A stretch of DNA of 64,000 nt from Paludibacteraceae bacterium (GTDB lineage Bacteria; Bacteroidota; Bacteroidia; Bacteroidales; Paludibacteraceae), in the NCBI GenBank assembly GCA_018433525.1, contig JAHDRA010000006.1, positions 1 to 64,000 on the forward strand. The letters run 5' to 3'. Below the pieces are notes generated by a model, which saw nothing but the letters and a program-made list of their open reading frames with translations, was not told the DNA's origin and ran no database searches. Positions 16,983-26,211 of the stretch are shown here, one piece after another. Each line of letters begins with the position of its first letter. Positions within the stretch are counted from its first letter, which is position 1. The position numbers and the translations under genes are program-made.

Positions 16983-18875
16983 TTACAATTTGGTGAAAAT
17001 ACAACTTTTATTGTCGGCTAACGCAGAGTTTTTAAAGAAATCATAAATTTCCGGATAATTTTCTTTTCCATAAATGCCTTTTTTTATTGTTAATTTTCTT
17101 ATCATTACAAAGCTGTCTGCCTTTTTTTGACTTATTTTTGTGGAATAATAACCGGCAGGGCAAGAAAAAGAAATTTCGGGATACTCAAATTCCAGTTTAT
17201 AACCCGAAGGAACGTGAATAGCAATGGTATCGGTTTGGGTAAACGACTGGGAAAAATAAACATCGTTGTTTCTTTTTTTGTTCAAACCTAAATAGCTTCG
17301 GCTAATTATATTGGGTTTCAAGGCTATTCTTTTACCCATTAATTCTGCATATTGAAGTATATCTCCTTCAAAAGCAAGTTCTCCTTTTATGTTTTTATAG
17401 CTGCTTTTATTGATAAAGCTGTAGCCTGTCAGATGAAAACCATTTATTGGTATCGATTTATTGATATATTTTTCTGTTTCCTGTTTCGACAGACTTAAAA
17501 ATGGCATTACTTCGTCGAAAAGTTCGTTGGAATAGGTTTTTTTGATTTTCAAATGTGCGTTTCCCGTTTCTTCTACAAAGATTTCTCCGGAAATGGAAAG
17601 CAGATTGTCGAATTCATTGTAGGAAGGCGTATTGATTAATTTTCCTCCTTCTTCTGTTACGACCAATGCTTGTCTGCCGCAATTTCCCGAGCCAATATAT
17701 CCGAAAGGTATGGTATTGCTGGTACACTCCAACCACAAACTATCGGATTTTAATGGAACAAAGAGAATGACATGATTGGTTTGGTCTACGCTTGCAAAGT
17801 CGGGAAACTGTATTCTTTTATTGTTTCCATTTCCGATTTCGGCATAGTAAGACTTGATCCCCACAGCATTCAGTAAAGCTCTGGTATAGTTTGAAAGAGC
17901 CTTGCAATCTCCATAGCCATACTTGTCTACTTCGGCAGCCGGTAAAGGCTGAAAACCACCAATACCCTTAGTAACATTCACATATCGAACTTTATTTTGA
18001 ACATAGGCATAAACAATTTTAACTTTTTCCAGTTCAGTATTTGCGTTTTTACAAAGAGAATTGATTTCTTCTACACTTTTGGTTAGAAGTATTTCTCTGC
18101 CGGTCAAAAAATTGAATACCATTTTACCATAGGATTTCCAATCGTTAAATTCTACTGGATATTCAAAATATTTTGTTTTAGTGGCATTTACAAATATTTT
18201 TGGCATGATCAACTGAAATGGCAAAGAAAAAGGTTCTGATTCCTTTGCTTTTATTCCATTTATTTTCCAAGAATAGATGATGTTATTATTTACGGTTTCT
18301 TTTGTAAAGGTCGGACGAATATTTTGATACTTATATTGAATAATGCTATCAGGAACAATGATTTGCAGTTGTGCCTTTTCAAGCGATCGCCGGTAGTCGT
18401 TTATCGGCACCCAACTTTCGGGCATGAGGAGGCCTTTGCTTTCCAATTCGTAAATATATTCTATGGTAACCGGATAATTTTTGCCGGAGAAACCCACAAC
18501 TTTTATTCTGTTGTCGCTGAAAAGTGTAAACGAAGGGTAAGCCGCATAATCTTTAATGTTTTCTTTGGATAATTTTTCGGTCTTTATCCCATTGGCATTG
18601 TAAATATAACCTTCAATCTTTTTAATGTTTGTATAGCTATCGTAAGGTATAACCAAATAAGCATTTTCTTTTGCATTATCGTTCATCAAGGTAATGGCAA
18701 AAGATTTCCGTTTTATCAATTTATTTTCTTTTATTTCGTAACTTACGTTACTATAACGTATGATGGCATCGGCATTTTCTTTCAATGAATCGGGTATGTT
18801 TGCCACATTCAGATTTTCCTGAGAGAAGACAAAAAATGTCGAAAAAAAGGCTAAGACTAAAAAAATAAATCGCAT
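16983..18875 (-). CDS. Exported DUF3857 / transglutaminase-like protein
   Basis: 630 residues with a signal peptide (MRFIFLVLAFFSTFFVFSQ). The N-terminal half is a DUF3857 beta-rich domain (SFAITLMNDNAKENAYLVIPYD...). The central transglutaminase-like domain has the Cys motif YGYGDCKALSNYTRALL, the His in DQTNHVILFVP and a downstream acidic segment (WLECTSNTIPFG, where Glu replaces the usual Asp). A C-terminal beta domain follows. It is probably periplasmic, and its substrate is unknown. It starts 2 bases after the stop of a paralogue (18878-20920), so the two are co-transcribed. Confidence 0.85.
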   Translation of the reverse strand: MRFIFLVLAFFSTFFVFSQENLNVANIPDSLKENADAIIRYSNVSYEIKENKLIKRKSFAITLMNDNAKENAYLVIPYDSYTNIKKIEGYIYNANGIKTEKLSKENIKDYAAYPSFTLFSDNRIKVVGFSGKNYPVTIEYIYELESKGLLMPESWVPINDYRRSLEKAQLQIIVPDSIIQYKYQNIRPTFTKETVNNNIIYSWKINGIKAKESEPFSLPFQLIMPKIFVNATKTKYFEYPVEFNDWKSYGKMVFNFLTGREILLTKSVEEINSLCKNANTELEKVKIVYAYVQNKVRYVNVTKGIGGFQPLPAAEVDKYGYGDCKALSNYTRALLNAVGIKSYYAEIGNGNNKRIQFPDFASVDQTNHVILFVPLKSDSLWLECTSNTIPFGYIGSGNCGRQALVVTEEGGKLINTPSYNEFDNLLSISGEIFVEETGNAHLKIKKTYSNELFDEVMPFLSLSKQETEKYINKSIPINGFHLTGYSFINKSSYKNIKGELAFEGDILQYAELMGKRIALKPNIISRSYLGLNKKRNNDVYFSQSFTQTDTIAIHVPSGYKLEFEYPEISFSCPAGYYSTKISQKKADSFVMIRKLTIKKGIYGKENYPEIYDFFKNSALADNKSCIFTKL

Positions 18876-18877
18876 GA

Positions 18878-20920
18878 TTACAATTTCTTTAAAACAATTT
18901 TTTCATTCTGTTTTACTACCATGTTTCTGAAAAATTCTTTTAAAACTTCATATTCTTCCGGCAAATAAAGCAACTTGTTTCTGGTATAATTCGATACAAT
19001 CAGTATGTAGTCATCTTTTATCGAGGTAAAGAAAAGGAATTGTGCCGATTTGTCAGGCAAGGTAAGGTTGATAGAAGATGGCAGGGATTCTACTGCATAT
19101 CCATTTGGAATTTTTATTTGACAGGTTGTTTTGTCTTTGTTCTGGTAATTGAATTCGACCGGATAGGTTCTTTCCGACAATTTGAACGGAGATTGTTTCA
19201 TGGCTTCAAACAACAAGGGTTTTAGCATGATTAAATCACCGGCCTGTTCTACTGCATTGTTGTAGGAGAAATCAAATTTCATTTGAACGGGCATATTCAG
19301 CGAATCCAACCCTTCTATTTGATATTCGTTCGTTTCGATGCCGGGATTATTTTTGGCTATTTCTTTAAAATACTCGTCATTGGATGTGTACGATTTAATG
19401 TTTTTGCGAATTTCCAATGCTGCATAATTGCTTAATATGGAAGAATATGTTCCTTTTGCTTCCAAGTTTTCATCAAGTTCATAGGTAAGAATAATCTGAC
19501 TTTTGTAGCTTGCATCTTTAACCATATCAACCCAGTTTGCCTGCCCTTTTTTGACTATTAATCCTTTGTCGTTAAGGCATCTGACAGGTAATTGATTGAT
19601 AATGCTCAAAGGTTCGGTTGCATCCATCAAGTAGTCATTCCCATCGATTTTTGCCAATGCTACCAGATAATTAAAATTGGAAAGAGATGGATGAGTCTGT
19701 TTGATGAATCCGTTGTTTTGTGTAGAAAGTATTACCGGATAGGCCTCAAGGCCGAGTTTTTGCAAAAGTCCTACAAGGCAAAGATTGATGTCGGCGCAAT
19801 TTCCCGTAGCATTGGTATAGCTATCCTTAAAGCCTTTTGAGGTAAAAATGCTGTTTTTTTCGTTCCATTTATAATGATTGGCAATGTTATAAAAGGCAAG
19901 TTCCATTTTTGAATATGGATTTTTGGCTTTATTGTTGATTTCTTTTGCTATATCGTCCAAAAAACCAACTTTAATGGAATTTTCCAAGTCATTATATTTT
20001 AAATATTGTTCAATTACATTTTCCCAACTGGTGGTATAGTATTTAAGCGTGGAATTAGGAAATTTTGTGTAAGCCAGTTCAAATTCTACAGCCGAAAGAT
20101 AGTTTTTTGGAGTTTTCAGATAGCTGTCTTCTTTGAAAGCCGGAATGTTTCGCCCGGTATATTCGGAAATATCCACATAAAAATTTATTCTTTGTGTATT
20201 ACTGTATCTTCCGTTAAAATCCTGCCAGTGATAAGTCAAGTCTAATGATTCGTTTTTTCTTTCGGTTTTTCTATCGATGGCATAGTAGCCGGCAATATTT
20301 TGATGAAAATTGAAATATTCCGGAATCTCAACTTCGAAATCAGAGAAAAGGACGGGAATGGAATACTGAAAATTCCATTTGTCGAGGTTGTAGAAAAATA
20401 CGGAAGTAACTGTATAAACAACTTCAATAATACTTCCTTTTTTTACGTTTGGAAGTGGAGCTTTGGCTGTTTCCCAATTCTCTGAAGTGCTTTCAAAAAT
20501 CAGATTTCCCTTGTTGAATTTTGTTTCTTCAACTTTTCCGTTATTTATATTAAAAGTAGAAGCTTTGAAAGAAGAAAGTTTTTCTTTTTTTTTGCCTGAT
20601 ACATAAAGGGGTATTTCTATGTTTGCCCAGTCGAAGGCAGATTCGTCGAGAATTTTTATTCTGAAGTGTTTGGTGGTTTCCAAAACAAAGCCCTGATTTT
20701 CGCCGGCATCATTATCTCTTACGTGGGTTTGTGGATAGGTAAAACGAGAAAGCCCACAATTGAAAATAAAATACGCATGGGCATTTGAGTCGATGGGACA
20801 AACATTTTGTTCCAGTTCTTCTTTGCCAACATTGCCAAATTTTGAAGGAGAATTTTGTGCAAATATACCGCAGCAAGTAACGAATGCCAACATGAAGGCA
20901 GGTAATAAACTTTTTTTCAT
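18878..20920 (-). CDS. Exported DUF3857 / transglutaminase-like protein, paralogue
   Basis: 680 residues with a signal peptide (MKKSLLPAFMLAFVTCCGIFAQ). Same layout as its downstream neighbour: a DUF3857-type domain, then a transglutaminase-like domain with ATGNCADINLCLVGLLQKLG (Cys), and LMDATEP (Asp). Where the neighbour has TNHVI this protein has FNYLVAL, so the catalytic His position seems to be Tyr. I have the impression that this is common in this branch, which would make it a binding or scaffold protein, but the alignment was done by eye. First gene of the pair; the 309-base gap upstream should hold the promoter. Confidence 0.85.
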   Translation of the reverse strand: MKKSLLPAFMLAFVTCCGIFAQNSPSKFGNVGKEELEQNVCPIDSNAHAYFIFNCGLSRFTYPQTHVRDNDAGENQGFVLETTKHFRIKILDESAFDWANIEIPLYVSGKKKEKLSSFKASTFNINNGKVEETKFNKGNLIFESTSENWETAKAPLPNVKKGSIIEVVYTVTSVFFYNLDKWNFQYSIPVLFSDFEVEIPEYFNFHQNIAGYYAIDRKTERKNESLDLTYHWQDFNGRYSNTQRINFYVDISEYTGRNIPAFKEDSYLKTPKNYLSAVEFELAYTKFPNSTLKYYTTSWENVIEQYLKYNDLENSIKVGFLDDIAKEINNKAKNPYSKMELAFYNIANHYKWNEKNSIFTSKGFKDSYTNATGNCADINLCLVGLLQKLGLEAYPVILSTQNNGFIKQTHPSLSNFNYLVALAKIDGNDYLMDATEPLSIINQLPVRCLNDKGLIVKKGQANWVDMVKDASYKSQIILTYELDENLEAKGTYSSILSNYAALEIRKNIKSYTSNDEYFKEIAKNNPGIETNEYQIEGLDSLNMPVQMKFDFSYNNAVEQAGDLIMLKPLLFEAMKQSPFKLSERTYPVEFNYQNKDKTTCQIKIPNGYAVESLPSSINLTLPDKSAQFLFFTSIKDDYILIVSNYTRNKLLYLPEEYEVLKEFFRNMVVKQNEKIVLKKL

Positions 20921-21229
20921 GATATTAGTGTAAATTGATATAATTCAATGTCGTTTTTATGGAAAAATTAAAAAATAATTATTCCCCAGAGAAAAAATTT
21001 CTCTGTGCATTGATGGAATACACAGGATGAATACTCTTCCATCAAAAAAGTTAAAATAAGTTCAAAATTTCAATATAGAGCAAAGTTAAAATTTAATTTT
21101 AAATTTTCCTACACATTTTTAGAAATAGCAACAAAAAATTTTTTCCTCAGAGATATTTCTAATTTTTGGGGACGCATAAGGGCGAAATTATTTGAAAGGT
21201 TGGTGAGTTAATTTGGCTGAATTGCCGTT
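20921..21229. other. Intergenic with two small hairpins
   Basis: Between comEC (3' end) and the DUF3857 pair (5' end), both minus. CAGAGAAA/TTTCTCTG (20987-21005) and TGATGGAA/TTCCATCA (21011-21044) are inverted repeats that could terminate comEC transcription or sit in the leader of the next gene. No ORF was recognised. Confidence 0.5.
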
Positions 21230-23302
21230 TTAAAGACTTTTTTTGTTGGGAATATCCAAGATATAGGCACCTTGATCAGCTACAGAATAAAACTCAATCC
21301 CATGTTTCTCGCATTGTTGTCGGATGTCGTTGGTATACCACTTCGAGATGCTTTTGTCGACAATTATTTTTTGTGGTTGCACACAAGAAAGAATTTGATC
21401 CATTCGGGGTTTCAGATGATTGCCAATAATCAGTAAATCAATGTTTAATGGAGTTTCTGTAACTTTTCTTTTCAGTTGTTCGTCTGTTAAAATCAGAATC
21501 TTTATGCCGTAGAAAGAAGCAAAACCATTTTCAAACCGGTTGCTGTTTGAAAGGTATTCAGGATTTTGTAATTTGTTTTTCCGCCAGTAGTTGGATGCAA
21601 TTTTTTCCAATTCTACCGAATCTGTAGTAAAGACATAATTTTTTCCGTGGTCGATAAAGTTGACATGTGTTGATTTCTGTCCGGCGAAAACAATTATTTT
21701 CTGATTCCGTAGAGTATTGTATTTTATTTGTAAATCCACTACACAAACCAGCAGCAGCGAAATGAGTCCCAACGCGAGGGGTACAAATTTCTTGTTGTAA
21801 TAGTATGCCGATAGACTGAAAATTACCATGAAAATTAGAATGGTTTGCTTTATATCCAGAGAAATATAAGAAAGAGAGTAGGGGAAATGTTCAATTTGAA
21901 CAATACAAAAATTGAGAAGCCCAACACTTATTTTCAGCAAAAAAGCCATAGCTGTGGACAAATAGGGGATAAATGAAACTGCCAGCAAACCCATTGCCAA
22001 ATATATTACGAGTGTGGAGAGCGGTAAAACCAATAGATTGGTCAACAGAAAATAATTGGGGAACTGTTGAAAATAATACAGTGTGAAAGGAGCGGTTCCA
22101 ATTTGAGCTGCTACTGAAACGAGAAGCAAATCTCTTCCCCATTTTAAAAATCGATGATTGGTAGGTAACAATTTAGTCAGGGGCGGTTGAAAGAAAATAA
22201 TGCTCAGAACGGCCGAATAGCTGAGCTGAAAACCAATATCGAAAAGAAAATTCGGATTCACCAGCAGCATGAAAAAGGCTGACATGAAAATCGTGTTGTA
22301 AATCTGCGATTTTCTTTCCAGACAGTTTGCTAAAGCAACGAATGTGAACATGAGTGTTGCCCGCACTACAGAAGGAGACAAACCCGTAATAAAGGCATAG
22401 CCCCACATACATAAAGTGATAATAATTATTTTGGAAATTTTTTGCCGCTGATTATGATTCAGAAATCCGAAAATAAAAAGCAAAACGGCATAAACTGTTC
22501 CCACATGAAGTCCACTTACCGAAAGAATATGCGTTGCTCCCGAAGCGCTGAAACTTTTCCGTAAATCGGGTTGTAAATCTTCAGTATAACCCAGCGTCAA
22601 AGCTGCCAAAACCCCAAATTCGTTTCCTTGAATATTAAATTTTCTGTAAATTCCCAGCAGGTAATTCCTGCATTGATCTGCCATGCGACGAACCGAAAAA
22701 GCTTGATTATGACCAATTTTTTGCCAGTGTTGTGAAGCAATATAGGCAGTTGCTCCCACTCCCTGTCTCTTAAGATAAGTAGCATAATCAAAACCATCAG
22801 GATTCAGCAACTTTTCAGGGCTTTTAAATTCAGTCTCAAGCATCAGACGGTCGCCAAAAACCAAATTGCCTGACAAACTGTCTTTTTGAAGATAAATGTA
22901 AGCTTTGCCATGTCCCGATTCCCAATGTCGGTTATGAAGAAATTTTTTTATCTCGGCCGTATAAAAAACCGATTTTGCTTTTTCTACCGGAGCCGAAGTC
23001 AATTCAACCACATAAATCCCTTTTTGGTTCAGGGGATAAAACTTCGATGCTTTATCGCGTTCAAAACTAAAAATATAACCCGTAATAAAAAGAAAAAGGA
23101 ATACGCCAGTGCCGAATAGCCATCTGAAATTGAATTGAAGCCGCGTTTCGCGGATAAAAAAAGGAATCAGCAGTAATGCGATTGAAAGAAAAAATAGAGA
23201 CCATAGCGTTGCGGGAAACAATTCCGCATAATGGTACACCACAATGCCGCAGATGTAGGCAAGCAGTAACCGAATGAAAGGGGTTCGCTGTAAAAAGTTC
23301 AT
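21230..23302 (-). CDS. comEC: ComEC/Rec2-type DNA-uptake channel protein
   Basis: 690 residues with an N-terminal DUF4131 region (two or three membrane spans, then an OB-like soluble part with FGDRLMLETEF and YLKRQGVGATAYI). The multi-span competence domain follows, with the signature GATHILSVSGLHVG at about residue 250 and PSVVRATLMFTF. The C-terminal 170 residues are soluble but show no HxHxDH, so the metallo-beta-lactamase-like nuclease domain of longer ComEC proteins appears to be absent or degenerate. It should form the inner-membrane channel for single-stranded DNA in natural transformation. rpe lies upstream in the same direction. Confidence 0.92.
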   Translation of the reverse strand: MNFLQRTPFIRLLLAYICGIVVYHYAELFPATLWSLFFLSIALLLIPFFIRETRLQFNFRWLFGTGVFLFLFITGYIFSFERDKASKFYPLNQKGIYVVELTSAPVEKAKSVFYTAEIKKFLHNRHWESGHGKAYIYLQKDSLSGNLVFGDRLMLETEFKSPEKLLNPDGFDYATYLKRQGVGATAYIASQHWQKIGHNQAFSVRRMADQCRNYLLGIYRKFNIQGNEFGVLAALTLGYTEDLQPDLRKSFSASGATHILSVSGLHVGTVYAVLLFIFGFLNHNQRQKISKIIIITLCMWGYAFITGLSPSVVRATLMFTFVALANCLERKSQIYNTIFMSAFFMLLVNPNFLFDIGFQLSYSAVLSIIFFQPPLTKLLPTNHRFLKWGRDLLLVSVAAQIGTAPFTLYYFQQFPNYFLLTNLLVLPLSTLVIYLAMGLLAVSFIPYLSTAMAFLLKISVGLLNFCIVQIEHFPYSLSYISLDIKQTILIFMVIFSLSAYYYNKKFVPLALGLISLLLVCVVDLQIKYNTLRNQKIIVFAGQKSTHVNFIDHGKNYVFTTDSVELEKIASNYWRKNKLQNPEYLSNSNRFENGFASFYGIKILILTDEQLKRKVTETPLNIDLLIIGNHLKPRMDQILSCVQPQKIIVDKSISKWYTNDIRQQCEKHGIEFYSVADQGAYILDIPNKKSL

Positions 23303-23398
23303 GCAAAATACCTGAAAAATGTTTTATTTGAAACCCTCAGGACGGAAGATTTTTCAATTTCAAAATCGTGCCGTCACGCCAAAGGCGAGAAAGACTCT

Positions 23399-24052
23399 TC
23401 AACAATTTTTCATCTGCTGTATTATTTCCAAAGGATTTTCGGCTTTGAATATCGAACTTCCTGCCACCAGCACATTTGCTCCATGAGAGAAAAGCTTGGG
23501 GGCATTTTCCAGATTGACACCTCCGTCAACTTCCAGCAAGCAAGTAGCCTTTTTGAGTTCCATCATTTTCTTCAGCTCATCCATGCGTTCGTAAGTTTCT
23601 TCAATAAACGGCTGACCGCCATAACCCGCAAAAACACTCATCAACAAAACCATATCCACTTGATTGAGAAAAGGCTCAAGCACCTTGACCGGCACATCAG
23701 GATTGATGGTGATGCCTGCTTTCATCCCTTCCTCATGAATTTGGTCAATTATTTTTTGTGGATTTTCGGCAGCCTCAAAATGAAAAGTCAACATCTCGGC
23801 GCCTGCTTTTGCAAAGCGTGTTACGTATTTTTCGGGATGAACGATCATAATATGAACATCCATCATTTTTCGACAGTGTTTGCGTACAGCTTCCAATACA
23901 GGAAAACCAAAAGAAATGTTGTTGACAAAAACTCCGTCCATCACGTCCAAGTGAATCCATTCGGCTTCACTTTGGTTGATCAGTTCGCAGACAGCCTGCA
24001 AATTGCTGAAGTCGGCCGCCAAAATTGAAGGAGAAATGATTTTTTTGTTCAT
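23399..24052 (-). CDS. rpe: Ribulose-phosphate 3-epimerase
   Basis: 217 residues, standard length. SPSILAADFSNL, HLDVMDGVFVNNISFG, DVHIMIVHPEKY, LMSVFAGYGGQPF and LEVDGGVNLENA are the conserved barrel motifs with the metal-binding His and Asp residues. It interconverts ribulose 5-phosphate and xylulose 5-phosphate in the pentose phosphate pathway. That would also handle the ribulose 5-phosphate produced by the gnd gene at 30465-31919, although the two are not in one operon. Confidence 0.97.
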   Translation of the reverse strand: MNKKIISPSILAADFSNLQAVCELINQSEAEWIHLDVMDGVFVNNISFGFPVLEAVRKHCRKMMDVHIMIVHPEKYVTRFAKAGAEMLTFHFEAAENPQKIIDQIHEEGMKAGITINPDVPVKVLEPFLNQVDMVLLMSVFAGYGGQPFIEETYERMDELKKMMELKKATCLLEVDGGVNLENAPKLFSHGANVLVAGSSIFKAENPLEIIQQMKNC

Positions 24053-24180
24053 GCGATGTTCCGTATAAATTTAGAAAATTAACAGCTGTGCTTTTGCAAA
24101 AATAACAAAAAATGTAATTTAACAAGTTCCAAAAAATATGAAAATTTTGGTTAAAAAAATAAGTTAAAATATTATCAAAA

Positions 24181-25251
24181 TTATAAGGCTTGGTTGATTT
24201 TATTTTTTGTCAGAATTATAGCAGAGTCTAAATTTTCTATTTCAGTAGTTTTTTTGCTTTCAATTTTATAAAATTTATCTTGTTGATTTGTTTTTCCATT
24301 TTGAAAATTTTCTATTTCTTTAGGTATCAAGTCCTTATTGAGTAATTCGATTCTGTGAAAATCGATGTTTTTTATTGGGTTGGGTATCAAAAAATATTTT
24401 GAAAGATTTTCCCAATCTTTATCTTTTATTGTAATGATTTCGTTTAAATAAAAACTAACCCAACTTTCACCAATTTTAAAATTAGATAAAGTATGCTCAA
24501 GCTTTTCTTCCGATATTTCTACATATTTACTATCCAATTCAAAACCGATAAATTGCCGTCCCAGTCGTTTTGCCGAGATAGCAGTTGTGCCGGTTCCTGA
24601 AAACGGATCCAAAACAATATCTCCTTCATCGGTTGTCAAAAGAATTAATCTATCCATCAGATGAATGGGTAATTGACAGGGATGCGGGTCTCTTTTCGAA
24701 TTATGTTTAATTCGATGAATGTCTGTCCAGACGTCAGAAACTAATGGTCCGAATGGATGCAATAAATCTTTTTTGCCTCCATAGTCTTTCCACAAATAAC
24801 CTTGTTTTCTGTCTCGTTTATGAGGATATCTTAATTCATAGATTTTAGAACCTTTTTGTTCTTTCGTATAAAAAAGTATCCCATAATGAGCCGGTTGAAG
24901 CGATTTTCCCATTGGCGCAGTAGGGGCATCCCATGCGATCCAATGCTTGAAATGGGCATGTTTGTTTAGAAATGTGGCATAATATGTCAGCCATTTGGGA
25001 ATATTATGAACTAAAATTGAACCTGTCGGCTTTGTTACTCTGACCATTTCTGAAATCCATTTCTCGCACCAATCCAAATACTCTTGAAATTCGCGACTAT
25101 CTTTATAACTCGAATAGTTTTTTTTCAAATTGAATGGCGGATCGGCAAAAGTAACATCTACAGAATTATCCGGTATATCTTTAAATAATTCGAGACAATC
25201 ACCTTGAGTAATTTTATTTAAGTATTTATCTAACATTGCTAATTCTTTCAA
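24181..25251 (-). CDS. Type II DNA methyltransferase (beta class, probably N6-adenine)
   Basis: 356 residues. Catalytic motif IV VTFADPPFNLKKNY (about residue 35) comes first. The target-recognition region follows, with HPCQLPIHLMDRLILLTTDEGDIVLDPFSGTGTTAIS (motif X/I) and FIGFELDSKYVEIS after it. The order IV then I marks the beta class, and DPPF is typical of adenine-N6 enzymes. The start overlaps the stop of the endonuclease gene by 26 bases, which suggests translational coupling. About 110 C-terminal residues are of unknown role. Recognition sequence unknown. Confidence 0.9.
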   Translation of the reverse strand: MKELAMLDKYLNKITQGDCLELFKDIPDNSVDVTFADPPFNLKKNYSSYKDSREFQEYLDWCEKWISEMVRVTKPTGSILVHNIPKWLTYYATFLNKHAHFKHWIAWDAPTAPMGKSLQPAHYGILFYTKEQKGSKIYELRYPHKRDRKQGYLWKDYGGKKDLLHPFGPLVSDVWTDIHRIKHNSKRDPHPCQLPIHLMDRLILLTTDEGDIVLDPFSGTGTTAISAKRLGRQFIGFELDSKYVEISEEKLEHTLSNFKIGESWVSFYLNEIITIKDKDWENLSKYFLIPNPIKNIDFHRIELLNKDLIPKEIENFQNGKTNQQDKFYKIESKKTTEIENLDSAIILTKNKINQAL

Positions 25252-26209
25252 TTAATAGTTTTTCAAATCTTTCCAATTCATCCTTGTGAAAAGTAAAAAC
25301 ATCCTCATAAGCCGTGACCATTCTTCGTAAATCACCTTTTCTGACGTACCATCCAATACCATCCACAAAACCGACAAAAATTGCTTTTGGATAATGAGAC
25401 TTAATTAATGTGTCAATAGAAATTTCTGTTTTGGATTTATCACCTTGACCGGACGAAGTGGTGGCTAAGAATGAACTTTCGATAATGATTGCCGGATTCT
25501 TTTTGTTCGGGATAATAAAATCCATCGTTCTTTTGTTGTTCGGCGCATTATCGATTAACTCTGTCAAATCGCCGGTTTCGTAAGTAATTCCCAATTTGTC
25601 GAGGATATTTGCAATTAATGTTTCGGGATTATTGCCTTTCATACCTGAATAACTTCCTTTTTCCTTATAACGGATTAAAGTGTCAATTAATTCGGGAATT
25701 TCAAATTTCAGTTTAGAAATACTCAATTTTTTCAATTCGAAAAGAGGAATCGTTTCTGTCAAAAAGGGAATAGAACCGCCTTCAAAGAATATGTTTACAA
25801 TTCCTTTTCTAAAATATTCATTTCCCCTTATGAGCTTCTGAATGGTACTGTCAGACCATTCTTGAATATTGTCAGGATTTTTTTCATTATACCATTTATC
25901 TTTGTAAACGAGTTTGTTTAATTCCGGATCATCTACAATTCGAATAATGGTCGTAATTCGTTTTAAGTATTCGTTCGAAAATCCGGTTAAAGCCAATAAA
26001 GCTCTCAATCCATTTTCCTTTTCAAATAAAAGCCACTCGAAAATTTCTTTCTTCAATCCTTCAATTTCAACTTTGTTTTTAACGATTAAAAGTGTTTCCT
26101 TCAATGAATTGATTCGGCCCTCATAAATTTCTTCGAATTTGGGATCAAAAAAATAAAAAGTATTTTTCCGTATCACGGTTTGAATTTTATCTTCAACACT
26201 TTTACTCAT
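25226..26209 (-). CDS. Type II restriction endonuclease (PD-(D/E)xK-like)
   Basis: 327 residues between two methyltransferase genes. The C-terminal half contains NPETLIANILDKLG, then TMDFIIPNKKNPAIIIESSF, which fits a D...ExS/K-type nuclease core. The segment AIFVGFVDGIGWYVRKGDLRRMV resembles the FIWITDGxGW pattern near the end of DpnII-like enzymes. The usual Lys after the Glu is Ser in ESS, so the catalytic assignment is uncertain. It starts 2 bases after the preceding methyltransferase stop. Function rests mainly on context; no family is named with certainty. Confidence 0.75.
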   Translation of the reverse strand: MSKSVEDKIQTVIRKNTFYFFDPKFEEIYEGRINSLKETLLIVKNKVEIEGLKKEIFEWLLFEKENGLRALLALTGFSNEYLKRITTIIRIVDDPELNKLVYKDKWYNEKNPDNIQEWSDSTIQKLIRGNEYFRKGIVNIFFEGGSIPFLTETIPLFELKKLSISKLKFEIPELIDTLIRYKEKGSYSGMKGNNPETLIANILDKLGITYETGDLTELIDNAPNNKRTMDFIIPNKKNPAIIIESSFLATTSSGQGDKSKTEISIDTLIKSHYPKAIFVGFVDGIGWYVRKGDLRRMVTAYEDVFTFHKDELERFEKLLIERISNVR

Positions 26210-26211
26210 GT

